From the NCBI RefSeq assembly GCF_003254395.2, contig NC_037640.1, positions 13,160,289 through 13,224,288 of the forward strand: 64,000 bases of DNA, given 5' to 3'. The translations under genes and the position numbers were made by a program. Below the pieces are notes generated by a model, which was given only the letters and a program-made list of their open reading frames with translations, did not search any database and was not told the origin of the DNA. Of this stretch, positions 53,295 to 63,659 are shown one piece after another; positions within the stretch are counted from its first letter, which is position 1, and each line of letters begins with the position of its first letter. The stretch is from Apis mellifera. Lineage: Eukaryota; Arthropoda; Insecta; Hymenoptera; Apidae.

Positions 53295-56200
53295 CCAAAT
53301 CGCATTAATTCACGCGCTATGCGGGGACGGAATATTTCACCAGTGCAGTCGCTAATTGCCGCTTTCGATACAGCCACCAACACTGCGAGCGCGAGGCATC
53401 GATGCATGTATCATCGTCGGTCGGCGTACGATTTCCGATCGGTCGACGATTAATTTGCATCGGGAGAAAAAAGCGAAACGCTGCGCGTACAGCAGAGACG
53501 GACCGGTACGGACGGACAATGGAAGAAATTAACGTTCGATCGCGATCGATACGGTCCGTGTTCCTCTATCTATTAACGGAACGATCTTGTTATCCGCGAT
53601 GCACGTGCTCCCGCGAGGCGTGTCGTCACGTTTCTTTCGACTCGATGTACTTGGAAGAAGCAGTATCAGACGTGCGACAAGCGACGTGTAACAACGCGAA
53701 CGATATTCCAGTTCAAAGTTCTCCCCTCCCTCCTCCCGTTCCCGTGCATCCGAGTGTGTATAATATCATCTCACATTCTTCTTTCTTCACGAAAGCGAAA
53801 AGAGCGATCGATTCTCGCGCGAATTTTTATCTCGCGATAAAAATTTGGCGGGCAAACGGGTTTAAAAATGTTCGAATTCGCCCGAACGAAACTTGCACAC
53901 TGTTGCGCACGTATACCTTCGAAAAGTATACTCTTTTCGAGTAAAAAAAGTAAAGGAAGGATAGAGCCTCGATATCCTTTTTCGTCCGCGGGAATCGAGA
54001 AATTTCGAATCGAAGGATCCGTGGACGGGAAACTTGTCAAATAACGCGAGGAGTCGCGCAGCGTCGCTTTTAAGAGCTGCGAAAGCAAGTTGGCGAGCCA
54101 ACTTCTCTACCGACTTATCCCTTTCCGCATTATCCAATTATTCAATTTCGCGGCCGGGCCGTTGCCGTTGCCGCGCGCCCCCCACCCGCCCGTCCTCCCA
54201 CCTCCTCCTCCCTCCCAACCCCGCATAAACAGAAACCACTCGTGTCGTTTTTTCGCCGCTCCGCAGCGTATCGTCGTTACATCGTGGAACGATCACCGTG
54301 GATGGACGAGGGAAGAATGGAAGAGGAAAGAAGAGAAGAAACTACCTCGATTCCCGATTCTCGATTCGAAACACGACGCGACACGTTTTCCACGATTTTC
54401 GCGGTTAACAACGATTGACGGCGATTGGCCACGAGTCGCGTGAATTACGGTCGATCCGTTGACCCGCTTCCCCGCGAAGATCCTCGGGAACGTGTTATCC
54501 TCGTGACAGCGAGGAGCCGCGTCACGGAAAAATGTCATGGCGGGACGAAACGCGGCCGCGAGAGAAACGATCGTTGCCGCCGAAACGATGCGACCACGCG
54601 TCTCGACGGCGCGACGCACCGGACGTAACTGAATACAAAATACGTAAGCCTCACGCTTCTTCTCTACGCGGACTCGCTCTCCTTCTCTCGCTAGCGCGCT
54701 CTCTCTCTTTCTCGCTCTCGCTCTCTCTTCGACCGTTTCTTCCTTTCCTGCTTTTTTCGCCGTTTTTTTTATTACTCTTTTTTCTCTTTTCTTCTCCTTC
54801 CTTTTCATCGATTCCGTTCCATCTCTATCTCTCTTGTCTTAGAGAGAGATAGAGATTCGGTTTCTCTCCTTTTCTGTTCCGCGCGACGCGCACACAAACG
54901 TACACATAGAATTTCCTGCGACCAATTGTCCCGACCGAGTTTCTATTACGAGATATAATGAGGATATGGCGGCACCAACTTTCGTTCGAAACCAAGCCGA
55001 GATAATCTCGCGTGGAAAACGCGGTTCAGAGTAGTAGTAGGAATACGGAGTGCATGGAATCGAACGGAAGGAGGAATCGATCGATCGAAGACGAGAGAAA
55101 GAGACGACAACAGGTAATAATAAAAAAGAATTAGCCCGTTCTTCGAGAGGATAATATCTCTTTTCTCCACGGGCGAAAATAACGCGACGGATGGCCCGAG
55201 GGATGAAAATAGGAACGAAACTCGTTGAACAGAGAGAGAGTTTTAATTCTAGACTTAACTGGAAACGAAGAAACGATGAATTGAACCGAGTCGAGCTGTA
55301 CGTGGCTCGTTGTTCCGTAAATTAACAGGATCGAGTGAGGGAGGGGGAAAGGCTATAAATTCGTCGATAAACGATCTTGAATCGAACGTATATAAAAACT
55401 TCTCGATCGAAAGAGAGATATTAATACCGCGTTGCTCTCGAAATCCATTAAATGTTTGGTTCGTCGATTGAAAAGAAGAGGAGGTAACTTGTTCGGTTTT
55501 TTTGGACACTGACGACGAGGTTGGTAACAGTGGACACCAGCATTCTTGACAGGTGGCGCACTATCGATTCGCTATTCCGAACGATTCAACGTACCATCGT
55601 TAATTGTAATGCCGGCTATCGCGTTGCCTTTTCACGCGTCCAAACCCGCACGTTCGAACCCCCTCCCCCTCCTCTATATCAACCTCTCCATCCACCGCTC
55701 GTACTTTCCAACCTCTTCCTCTTTCTCCCAATATTATTAATATCAAATTGCGCTACAATTTTTCGCTTACTTTCGAACCTCGCTCGAAAAATACCAGCTT
55801 TTCTCCTCGCAACCTGAACAATTTAAATTTTAATTTTGGATCCGAATTTCACGGAAAATCAGCCGGTAAACCACCCGGTAAACCATCCGATTGAGAGGCA
55901 AAAATGGAAATGAGTGATTTTCGCGGGAACGGACGAGGATGAGAGAGCGTGTCGCGGGGAGGGGGCGCGCTTGGGACGGTGGAGGGGGAAAAAGAGAGAG
56001 AGAGGGAGGGATTGAAAGGCGGAAAAGGGGTGGGTCGTCCGCCTTTGTCGCCCGATTATGAAGGGGCTACTCGATGGGCGCCAAGAGAATGGGGAGATGA
56101 AATTAGGTTTGCCTTGGCCGCGATATCGAGACAGGCCGGTCAGTCGAAATGAAAAAGACCTGGAGGAGGAGGAGGCGGAGGAGGAGGCGGAGGAGGAGGA

Positions 56201-57215
56201 GGAGGAGGAGGAGGAGGAGGTGATCGTGAACAAATAATAATCCTTCGATAAAATTATTATCTTTTTCGTTCGATAAGGGATTATTGGACGAGTTGAAAGA
56301 AATGTTTGCGCGAATCGAATCGAATTTAATCGAGTGTCATTTACGACGTATATGGATCGAAATAGAAGCTCGGTTTTTGAGGATAGAGAGATACTCGATA
56401 ATTGGTTGATCGTACGGATTCTTTTTTTTTTTTTTCAGGTGATAAACGATGGAGGACAGACATTAAAATTTATGCACATAGGTTGGTAGCTCGCTTTGTT
56501 TTTCCTACGGTCATCGCCCCTGAATTTTTCTTTCTTCTCTCTGGAATACAACTCTGGTTGCAAATGAACCACGCGTGCGGATCCACCCTCTGTCGGTACC
56601 CCATTTTTCCCTCTCCCCTCCCTCCCTCCCGTTTTATCTCTATATTTACACCATTTCTCCTCGAGCTCGCTTTGTAATTTCACTTCAGTTTCTTTCATCT
56701 TTAAAAATCATTTTTAATTACTTTTTTTTACTTACTTTCAGTTTCTTTCATCTTTAAAAATCATTTTTAAAAATTTTAATTTTATTTACATATCATTTTA
56801 TTTTTTTGAAAAAAAAATTTCCTTTCCCAAAATTTGGATTTTTATATTTATTATTTTATATGATAAATCTTTTGGTCGAGTTGAGAACCTTCGTAACCGA
56901 GTTATCGTTCCCCCAAGAAGAGGATGCACCCTCTTCCCTCAGGATGAGAAGCGTGGGTACGTGTCCTGCAGCGTGGATACAAAACGTATCGTACCCTCTC
57001 GAGATTCGAGGAAACTCGTCGTCATGACTACGAAAATCCGGAAGGAACAAGTTATTTTTACGCGGCAAGCAACTTTCCCCGAATCCACCACGTCCACTTT
57101 CACCACTTTTATTTTCCAGCCATCCGTGGTCCACGACCGATTCCGTAAGAATCGTATCTCTCACTTCCACCAAGATCGTCTTCTCTCGTTTCATTTACGT
57201 ACGAATATTCTCGTC
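53295..57215. other. Upstream of alternative first exon; GC-richer intron
   Basis: 53.3-55.2 kb is GC-richer with many CpG, compatible with promoter or leader sequence for the 53.3 kb start, though no TATA or clear initiator was found. 55.2-57.2 kb is ordinary intron with a (GGA)n run. Confidence 0.4.
56163..56221. repeat. (GGA)n microsatellite
   Basis: GGA trinucleotide run with GGCGGA interruptions, purine-only on the plus strand. Confidence 0.95.
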
Positions 57216-58240
57216 CGATCGTGAAAATTAAAATAATTCTCGTGGAATAATTAAAAAGAATAGAACGAATCGCAAAAAAAAAGTAAGTTATATCGTGGAA
57301 AAAAATATTCTTGGACGAAATTATATAAATAAATTTCGAAGGTCGAAATTATATATCGATCGTGAAAATTAAAATAATTCTCGTGGAATAATTAAAAAGA
57401 GTAGAACGAATCGATTAATCGCAAAAAAAAAGTAAGTTATATCGTGGAAAAAAATATTCTTGGACGAAATTATATAAATAAATTGTATAAATAATTTATA
57501 AAAATTGTATAAATAAATTTCGAAGGTCGAAATTATATATCGATCGTGAAAATTAAAACAATTCTCGTGGAATGATTAAAAAGAGTAGAACGAATCGATT
57601 ATCGCAAAAAAAAAATAAGTTATATCGTGGAAAAAAATATTCTTGGACGAAATTATATAAATAAATTGTATAAATAATTTATAAAAATTGTATAAATAAA
57701 TTTCGAAGGTCGAAATTATATATCGATCGTGAAAATTAAAATAATTCTCGTGGAATAATTAAAAAGAGTAGAACGAATCGACTAATCGCAAGAAAAAAGT
57801 AAGTTATATCGTGGAAAAAAATATTCTTGGACGAAATTATATAAATAAATTGTATAAATAATTTATAAAAATTGTATAAATAAATTTCGAAGGTCGAAAT
57901 TATATATCGATCGTGAAAATTAATATAATTCTCGTGGAATAATTAAAAAGAGTAGAACGAATCGATTAATCGCAAAAAAAAAGTAAGTTATATCGTGGAA
58001 AAAAATATTCTTGGACGAAATTATATAAATAAATTATAAAAATTATATAAATAAATTTCAAAGGTCGAAATTATATATCGATCGTGAAAATTAAAATAAT
58101 TCTCGTGGAATAATTAAAAAGAGTAGAACGAATCGATTAATCGCAAGAAAAAAGTAAGTTATATCGTGGAAAAAAATATTCTTGGACGAAATTATATAAA
58201 TAAATTGTATAAATAATTTATAAAAATTAATATAAATAAA
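57216..58240. repeat. Tandem array, units of about 184 bp (6 units)
   Basis: CGATCGTGAAAATTAAAATA begins units at 57216, 57357, 57541, 57724, 57908 and 58079 (steps 141, 184, 183, 184, 171). Each unit holds AAAAGTAAGTTATATCGTGG and ATATTCTTGGACGAAATTAT. Identity between units is very high by eye. Confidence 0.95.
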
Positions 58241-58384
58241 TTTGAATTCGAAGAAGAAGAAGAAGAAGGAGAGAATTAGGGGAGCGACTTTTTCATAGGC
58301 CGCTCGAACGGCGCCAACACGGGTTTATGTTTTATGAATGAGTTACACCTACGCGTCATTACGATCCGCGCGAGCTAAATATAC

Positions 58385-58438
58385 CTGGATCGCGAGCCCT
58401 ACCCTCCCATTGTACATTGTGCGCATCGTGTGGGCATC
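58385..58438 (-). CDS. Candidate 54-bp exon, phase 0 to phase 0
   Basis: On the minus strand, GCGCAG at 58444-58439 precedes an open 18-codon segment that ends in ATCCAG|GTATAT at 58385. The segment begins in phase 0 and ends in phase 0, so it could sit between the 222-codon exon and the first CH exon. Alternatively, its internal ATGs could make it a further first exon (MRTMYNGRVGLAIQ before IYTDW). The polypyrimidine tract is poor and the exon is short. I put it forward only on phase and donor match. Confidence 0.25.
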
Positions 58439-60584
58439 CTGCGCGAGAACTAGCCCACACGGTGCCGTCCCAACGATCCTTAAAACCCGTGTATTTACGC
58501 GTTAACGTTACTTTCGCTCGTGGGACGATCGACGATCGCTCCCAGATCCCAAGAGACACGCGTAACCTTTTCACCGCCTCTTAGTTTCTATTATTTATCT
58601 ATCCGCTACATTCCGACGAATCGTAATAGACCGAATCGTTTCGATTCGCCTTAACCGAGTTAAAAGTTATACGTAATAAATTGGCGCCGAGCCAAATATA
58701 TCACGGGGACCTGTTATTCCGTTCCGTAGACGCGTGCCTCTGTTCGCGGAAACATTAGAAATTCGACAGGCGTAGCGTCGAAATTGCAATAATTCTTTCG
58801 TCTCACGTTTCACGGCGAGTGGCGCGCGTGGAAGGCAGGGACACGCTTGCCAACTTACTTACTCCAAAAAGCTTTAACGAGGTTCGTAACGTTCGCCGAG
58901 GAGGGTTGCCCCCGTGCCTGAGTCAAGAGTGGCGTACCACCACTCTTGGGCCTCTGTCGTTTTCCACGCTCCCCCCCCACCCTCCCTCCTCTTGCCCTCG
59001 GGACACACGCCGCGACACGAGGAACGATCTCTCCTCCCTTCCGCATCGCCGAGCAAACGAACTTGTCGTTCGGTCGGTGAAAAAGGAAGAGACGACGCGT
59101 GTCGCTCTTTAATCGTCGATTCACCACCCTTCTCCACGATTCGCGTCTCTCGTATCGTCGAAAAGTTGCGAAATGAAATCGATCTCGGTTCTCGGTTTCT
59201 GTCTCGAAACGTCCTCCTTTGGTAATTTATCGACCGAGCTTCGATGAATTTTCGACGGTTGCGCTGCGCCATACACATACACACATTTTCTTCTCCTTTT
59301 TCGCGTGGCTAAACGAAGCGCCTATTCTCATCGCGTCTACGATTCTCTCTAAGTGCCTACGCTTTTCCGAGCTCTGAAAACAACAAGCGCAAAAAAGTAA
59401 ATTGGTTATTTATATATTACTTATTAAAATGTGAATAATCTCGACCGTTTGGCAATTATTATTAACGTTTCGAACGATAAATTTAAATAGTAAATAACTT
59501 CGATTATTTAAATTATACCCATCACTGGTATTGAAGAGAAAAGAAAGTCTATCCCTGTGATATTTTTCACAAAGCCCTCTTCTTATCGTGACAAATATTA
59601 TCTTCGTAACTAAAAAAAGGTGAAACTCGAAAGATTAAACGCGGTATTAAACTCGAGGATTGTGCGAGGAAATTCGATCGCTCGAAAACTCTACTTTTCT
59701 TCCTGTTTCACGGTGCGAGAGAGACGGAGAAAGAAAAAAACGACGGAAAATCGGACGAACGAGATATACGATAGGGGACATCCGATATCTATACTCGAAA
59801 TTCATAATCCGAAAGCCGCGCGTATTTATTCTCATCCTCTGCCGCTTACATTTCTCCCGTTATTATTTTCTCCTTTAAAGATCGCTCGGATCGCGACAAT
59901 TATACGCACAACCTACACAAACAGAGAAACGTTGCAATATTAAATAAAGATGAATCGGAAACGAAGCAAAAGTGTTTCCTTTTCTTTTTTTCGTAGGAAA
60001 AGCGGAAAGAGAACGGACAGCGAGGAAGGGGGGGGGAGGAGAATAAAAGGAAGGCGGAGAGGCACGAGGGGTCGGATGGCCGGGCGGCAAAGCAATTTTC
60101 CTGGGGGCTGCAAATTGGCAATTGGACGATAAATGATTTAGGTCGCGTAAGCGCGTACCTATGTACGCGTCACTTTGCCCGATTCGACGTCGGGGCATGC
60201 CTACCCCAAGGCAGAGCGCGTATCTCTCTCGTTCCGTCCTTACCGACAAAATAGATCTTTAATTCAATCCTCGCGCTGACTCACACGCCTTCTTCGATTC
60301 GGTTCTATTTTTTTCACAGTTTCGCGTACGGAATCGCGTTGAATCTCGAGATTCTTCTTTTTCCATTCGAGAATCGATATCGATTTTACTCGCTCTTTCT
60401 TCGTTAAATAAAGAGAAAAAGCGTGGGAAGAGGAACGTATTCTCTGCGATTTTCTCGCGTAAAACGTAACGGAAGCCGGCCCCTCGGCGCGATTCTTCAA
60501 CGTTCGTTCCATATCTAATCCTCCACTGTATCAAATACAATATTTTTCGAAGAAAAATAATATATAAATTTTTTATTTTAAATT
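58439..60584. other. Intron, nothing coding recognised
   Basis: Unique sequence with a 9-bp perfect inverted repeat CAAGAGTGG/CCACTCTTG around a 7-base loop (58925-58949). A minus-strand GGA|GTAAGT donor-like site lies at 58856, without a convincing partner acceptor. Confidence 0.45.
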
Positions 60585-61033
60585 TTAAATTTTAATATTT
60601 TATTTTATTTTATTTTAAATTTTAAATTTTAATATTTTATTTTATTTTATTTTAAATTTTAAATTTTAATATTTTATTTTATTTTATTTTAAATTTTAAA
60701 TTTTAATATTTTATTTTATTTTATTTTAAATTTTAAATTTTAATATTTTATTTTATTTTATTTTAAATTTTAAATTTTAATATTTTATTTTATTTTATTT
60801 TAAATTTTAAATTTTAATATTTTATTTTATTTTATTTTAAATTTTAAATTTTAATATTTTATTTTATTTTATTTTAAATTTTAAATTTTAATATTTTATT
60901 TTATTTTATTTTAAATTTTAAATTTTAATATTTTATTTTATTTTATTTTAAATTTTAAATTTTAATATTTTATTTTATTTTATTTTAAATTTTAAATTTT
61001 AATATTTTATTTTATTTTATTTTAAATTTTAAT
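60585..61033. repeat. 37-bp minisatellite, 12 near-identical units
   Basis: AATATTTTATTTTATTTTAT recurs at exact 37-bp steps from 60594 to 61001. The last unit is shortened by one AAATTTT block (next AATATT at 61031). Only A, T bases. It abuts the mitochondrial-like segment and could be part of it, or an independent expansion. Confidence 0.95.
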
Positions 61034-61074
61034 ATTAATAATATAAGCATTATATTAAACGTAATAATGAATAT

Positions 61075-61141
61075 TATATAATAAGTTAAATAAAGCTAAC
61101 AGGTTCATACCCTGTTGATAAATTAAAAAGTTTTTATATAA
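61075..61141 (+). tRNA. trnM: Mitochondrial-type tRNA-Met (CAU), in NUMT
   Basis: Folds by hand into a full cloverleaf. Acceptor 61075-61081 TATATAA pairs with 61134-61140 TTATATA. D-stem AGTT/AGCT (84-87 with 94-97, one G-T). Anticodon stem ACAGG/CCTGT with loop TTCATAC (CAT at 61106-61108). Variable TGAT. T-stem AAATT/AGTTT with a 4-base loop. The small arms and AT bias are mitochondrial. In the nucleus it is presumably not used. Confidence 0.82.
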
Positions 61142-61142
61142 A

Positions 61143-61200
61143 AATTTATTTTAGTGTTAAAATTTTGAATTTTATAGTATTAATTAAATTAATAAATTGA
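61143..61200 (+). pseudogene. trnQ-like remnant lacking D-arm
   Basis: The anticodon arm TAAAA-TTTTGAA-TTTTA (anticodon TTG at 61165-61167) and T-arm ATTAA-TTAAA-TTAAT pair perfectly. Only about 10 bases lie between the acceptor side and the anticodon stem, too few for a D-arm. AATTT/AAATT can close the acceptor. Consistent with a broken mitochondrial tRNA-Gln. Confidence 0.45.
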
Positions 61201-61479
61201 ATATTAATTAAATAACATTTAAATTGCATTTAAAAATAAATATATATATTTATTTTATAATAATCTAAAAATAAAAGAAATATTTTGATAAAATATTCAT
61301 GTATATTTAATTATACACTATTACTTAATAATAATTAAATAAAATTTAATTATTGTTTATTTTTTTCACAAATACTTATTTTGATAAAATATCCATGTAT
61401 ATTTAATTATACACTATTACTTAATAATAATTAAATAAAATTTAATTATCGTTTATTTTTTTCATAAATTTTAAACATA

Positions 61480-61645
61480 ACAGATTTATTATTTTATTAA
61501 TCAAGAATTTTTTTATTTTTAATTATCATCATTTATCATCAATTAGATTTGTAAAATCAGATATTTTTAATTTTTTAATCTCAAATTTTATTTTTTCTAA
61601 AAATTGGAATTTTCATTATTGAATAATTTTCAAACAAGAAAAATA
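61480..61645 (+). pseudogene. nad2-like fragment
   Basis: With the invertebrate mitochondrial code, FFLKIGIF (to about 61614) is followed in another frame by HYWMIFKQ (61614-61637). The two join into a KIGIF..HYW motif typical of NADH dehydrogenase subunit 2 if a few bases are missing between. Upstream the frame is open but not clearly homologous, and stops occur. Supports the NUMT reading only weakly. Confidence 0.35.
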
Positions 61646-62614
61646 AACCTAAAAACCCGTTTGACTTGATTTTTAAAGGATTGATAAATCAAATAACTTG
61701 TTAATAACTTTCAGAGAAGTTGATGCGACGTGAAACAAAAAAACGTTAAAAATATCTCTTTATTATCACTAGATTCCTTTATAGTGGAAATTAATCCTCG
61801 AACTCTTCTCACGCGTATTCCATTAATTAATTTAAAGGGGGGTCGGTTAATAAACAAAATCAATTCCTTCCTTTGATCCGTGGAAACGGTACCAGACTTG
61901 TCGAAAAGCAGAGAGAAACAAAGAGCGAACACGCACACACACACACATACACACACGCGTAAGAAATCCTTCCTCCTTGGCGCTCGAAGATGCTGGCGGC
62001 GTCCCTTAGAGTAAACATCCGCGGATCGAGGATGATCAAAGTACCTTCGCACCCCTCGAGAGCGGAATACTCGATAACCTCGCTCCCCCTTCGTTCCGAG
62101 TCTCGAAAAACTCGAGGAACGAGCAACGATTTAATTTCTAAGAAAATTTCTAAAAAGAAAAAAAAAAGAAAATCGTAAATCATCCCGCCCCCCCCCCTCA
62201 TTCGACACTTCGATCAATCCCACGCGGGCGAAAACGAGAGCGAAAGTATCGCGGCGGTGTAAACCGCTCGAGGGAACGAGGGGCTCGAAATGAAGTAAAA
62301 CTCGGTGGCGCAAATTTGCAGCTCGGTTTCCGAAATTAGCTCGATGAGGGACGGAGTGGAAATCGGCTCTCCTCTCGGCTTTCCTCCTATCCGCCTCGAG
62401 GGATCGAAACAGACGATGAGGGAACGAATAGAGATAGACCGATAGACACTATACACATGTATATAGAGAGAGAGCAATAAGCTGTCGGAAGAGTGGAAGA
62501 GAGGGGGAAAAATAAAAAGGAAAGAAAAATAGGATAGGGGAGGATGGATTACCACTGCGCGGTGAAATCGAAATCGAAGGAACGAGGCGCGTAAATACGA
62601 GTAACTAAACTGGT

Positions 62615-62615
62615 G

Positions 62616-62676
<61 letters not shown>

Positions 62677-62682
62677 GGGAGG
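62615..62682. repeat. (GA)n microsatellite
   Basis: About 33 GA units with two G interruptions near the right end. It lies in the first intron of the navigator gene. Confidence 0.95.
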
Positions 62683-62869
62683 TTGCGCGTTAAACGCGTA
62701 TTGGCGAGAGGGCAAGCTTTGGAAAGCGAAATTGCTTCCCGTTTTTCAATTAATTCGTAACGGCGCGCGGCGCATCAATTGTCTCTCTCTCTCTTTCTTT
62801 TTCCCCCCACTCCAACAGACAGAGAAACGACGACCGTTGCGTGGCGTTGACAGCTCATTCCCGATTCGA

Positions 62870-62870
<1 letters not shown>

Positions 62871-62933
<63 letters not shown>
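62871..62933. repeat. (TA)n microsatellite, about 31 units
   Basis: Uninterrupted TA dinucleotide run beginning about 60 bases inside the first intron, downstream of the donor at 62993. It encodes a Tyr-Ile string if read through, which marks where translation sense stops and intron begins. Confidence 0.97.
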
Positions 62934-62937
<4 letters not shown>

Positions 62938-62993
62938 GTAAACCGTCGACCGCGTCGATATAAACACTCGATTCTCGAAGGACGCATCGATAC

Positions 62994-63659
62994 CTGGTGC
63001 GTGGTCCTCCCTCGATGCTGCCACCGATAAAAGTGTTCCACGCTCAGGGACCAGCCAGGTGCGAAACTGAATCCTTCGGTGGGGATCCGCGACGATGGCG
63101 CTGCGATCGCTAACGGTCGCTGGCAATAGAGTGGATCGGGCAGCTCGGTGTACAGACCCCGTCTACCGCCCAACCAACCGCCGAACGCGCACTTGTCGTC
63201 CACCACTTGACCCACATCACGCATCAGCTCCTTCTCCAACGTGTAGAGCGACTCGAACTCTAGAAACGACATCTCGGCCTCGTCGCTGCCGCAATTGCTG
63301 CCCGAGACACGGAGAACACCCATCTCGTCCTGCGAGAAATCTTGTTCCAACACCGACACGTATCTTCTCGGCGAACGTTTGGCGGGGGCGAGGTAACGAT
63401 GGCACGTCGCCTGGTTTCGTTGCTCCTCCTGCCAACACTTTCTCACCGACTTCTTGCACGACGTTTCCGCACCGAGGAGAGGATTTTGGGACGGGGCCCG
63501 ACGGGGGGACGCGGACGGCGAGCGCGAGGACTTGGCCGGCGAGGGGGGGGGATCCGATTCTTGACACTTTCCGCTCAAACACTTGGAAATTTTGCCTTTC
63601 GGCCTGGCGCCGTTCTCCTCGCCCCGTGGAAGTATCGGCGATGCCTTGAGCGCCGACAT
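62994..63659 (-). CDS. sick: First coding exon, long navigator isoform (222 codons)
   Basis: Open frame from ATG at 63659-63657 to a CAG|GTATCG donor at 62994/62993. It is exactly 222 codons and ends in phase 0, the phase required by the CH exon at 50783. An in-frame TGA lies about 55 bases upstream with no convincing acceptor between, so I take this ATG (context GCCACGATG) as the start. The product opens with a basic Ser/Pro-rich stretch (residues 35-65, e.g. SPAKSSRSPSASPRR), then an acidic segment (residues 103-156, e.g. FESLYTLEKELMRDVGQ), then an aromatic tail ending in WQHRGRTTHQ. There is no signal peptide or membrane segment. I do not recognise a named domain. Non-CH N-termini of this size are known in vertebrate NAVs. 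Reality of the exon is well supported by length and codon pattern; assignment to sick rests on strand and phase. Confidence 0.72.

Larger units (their letters stand above)
61034..61700 (+). other. Nuclear mitochondrial DNA segment (NUMT), likely
   Basis: Very AT-rich segment carrying, in order, a complete mitochondrial-type trnM, a trnQ-like sequence lacking its D-arm, and a nad2-like fragment with a frameshift. A 110-bp stretch around ATTTTGATAAAATATTCATG is duplicated (61283 and 61377). Order M, Q, nad2 without interrupting nuclear sequence suggests one insertion from mtDNA. The right end is near 61700, where normal intron composition returns. Confidence 0.65.
16227..63659 (-). other. sick: 5' part of neuron navigator gene (sickie/NAV homologue)
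   Basis: Five minus-strand exons join without any phase conflict: phase 0 after 62994, phase 1 after 50666, phase 0 after 50256, phase 2 after 30846 and phase 1 after 16227. All have AG acceptors and GT donors. The joined CH-domain product contains IYTDWANYYL, DLCDGVLLADLVEAV, PKNSQQMVENVSLCV and LLFALSRYKQ, which match the CH domain of vertebrate NAV2/NAV3 as I know the family. Navigator proteins are large cytoskeletal regulators of neurite growth, with an N-terminal CH domain in NAV2/3 and a C-terminal AAA-type ATPase. The C-terminal half lies outside the window. Introns measure 12.2 kb, 357 bp, 19.2 kb and 14.5 kb. At least two alternative first exons are seen. The name is by homology; the order of exons between 62994 and 50783 is inferred. 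Confidence 0.88.

Noticed and set aside
54293..54808. 171-codon minus-strand frame
   Set aside because: N-terminal half is Lys/Arg/Glu from purine tracts; no homology or splice support.
58856..59127. Minus-strand frame ending at GGA|GTAAGT
   Set aside because: Phase 1 at the donor does not fit the CH exon or the linker exon, and no nested downstream exon was found.
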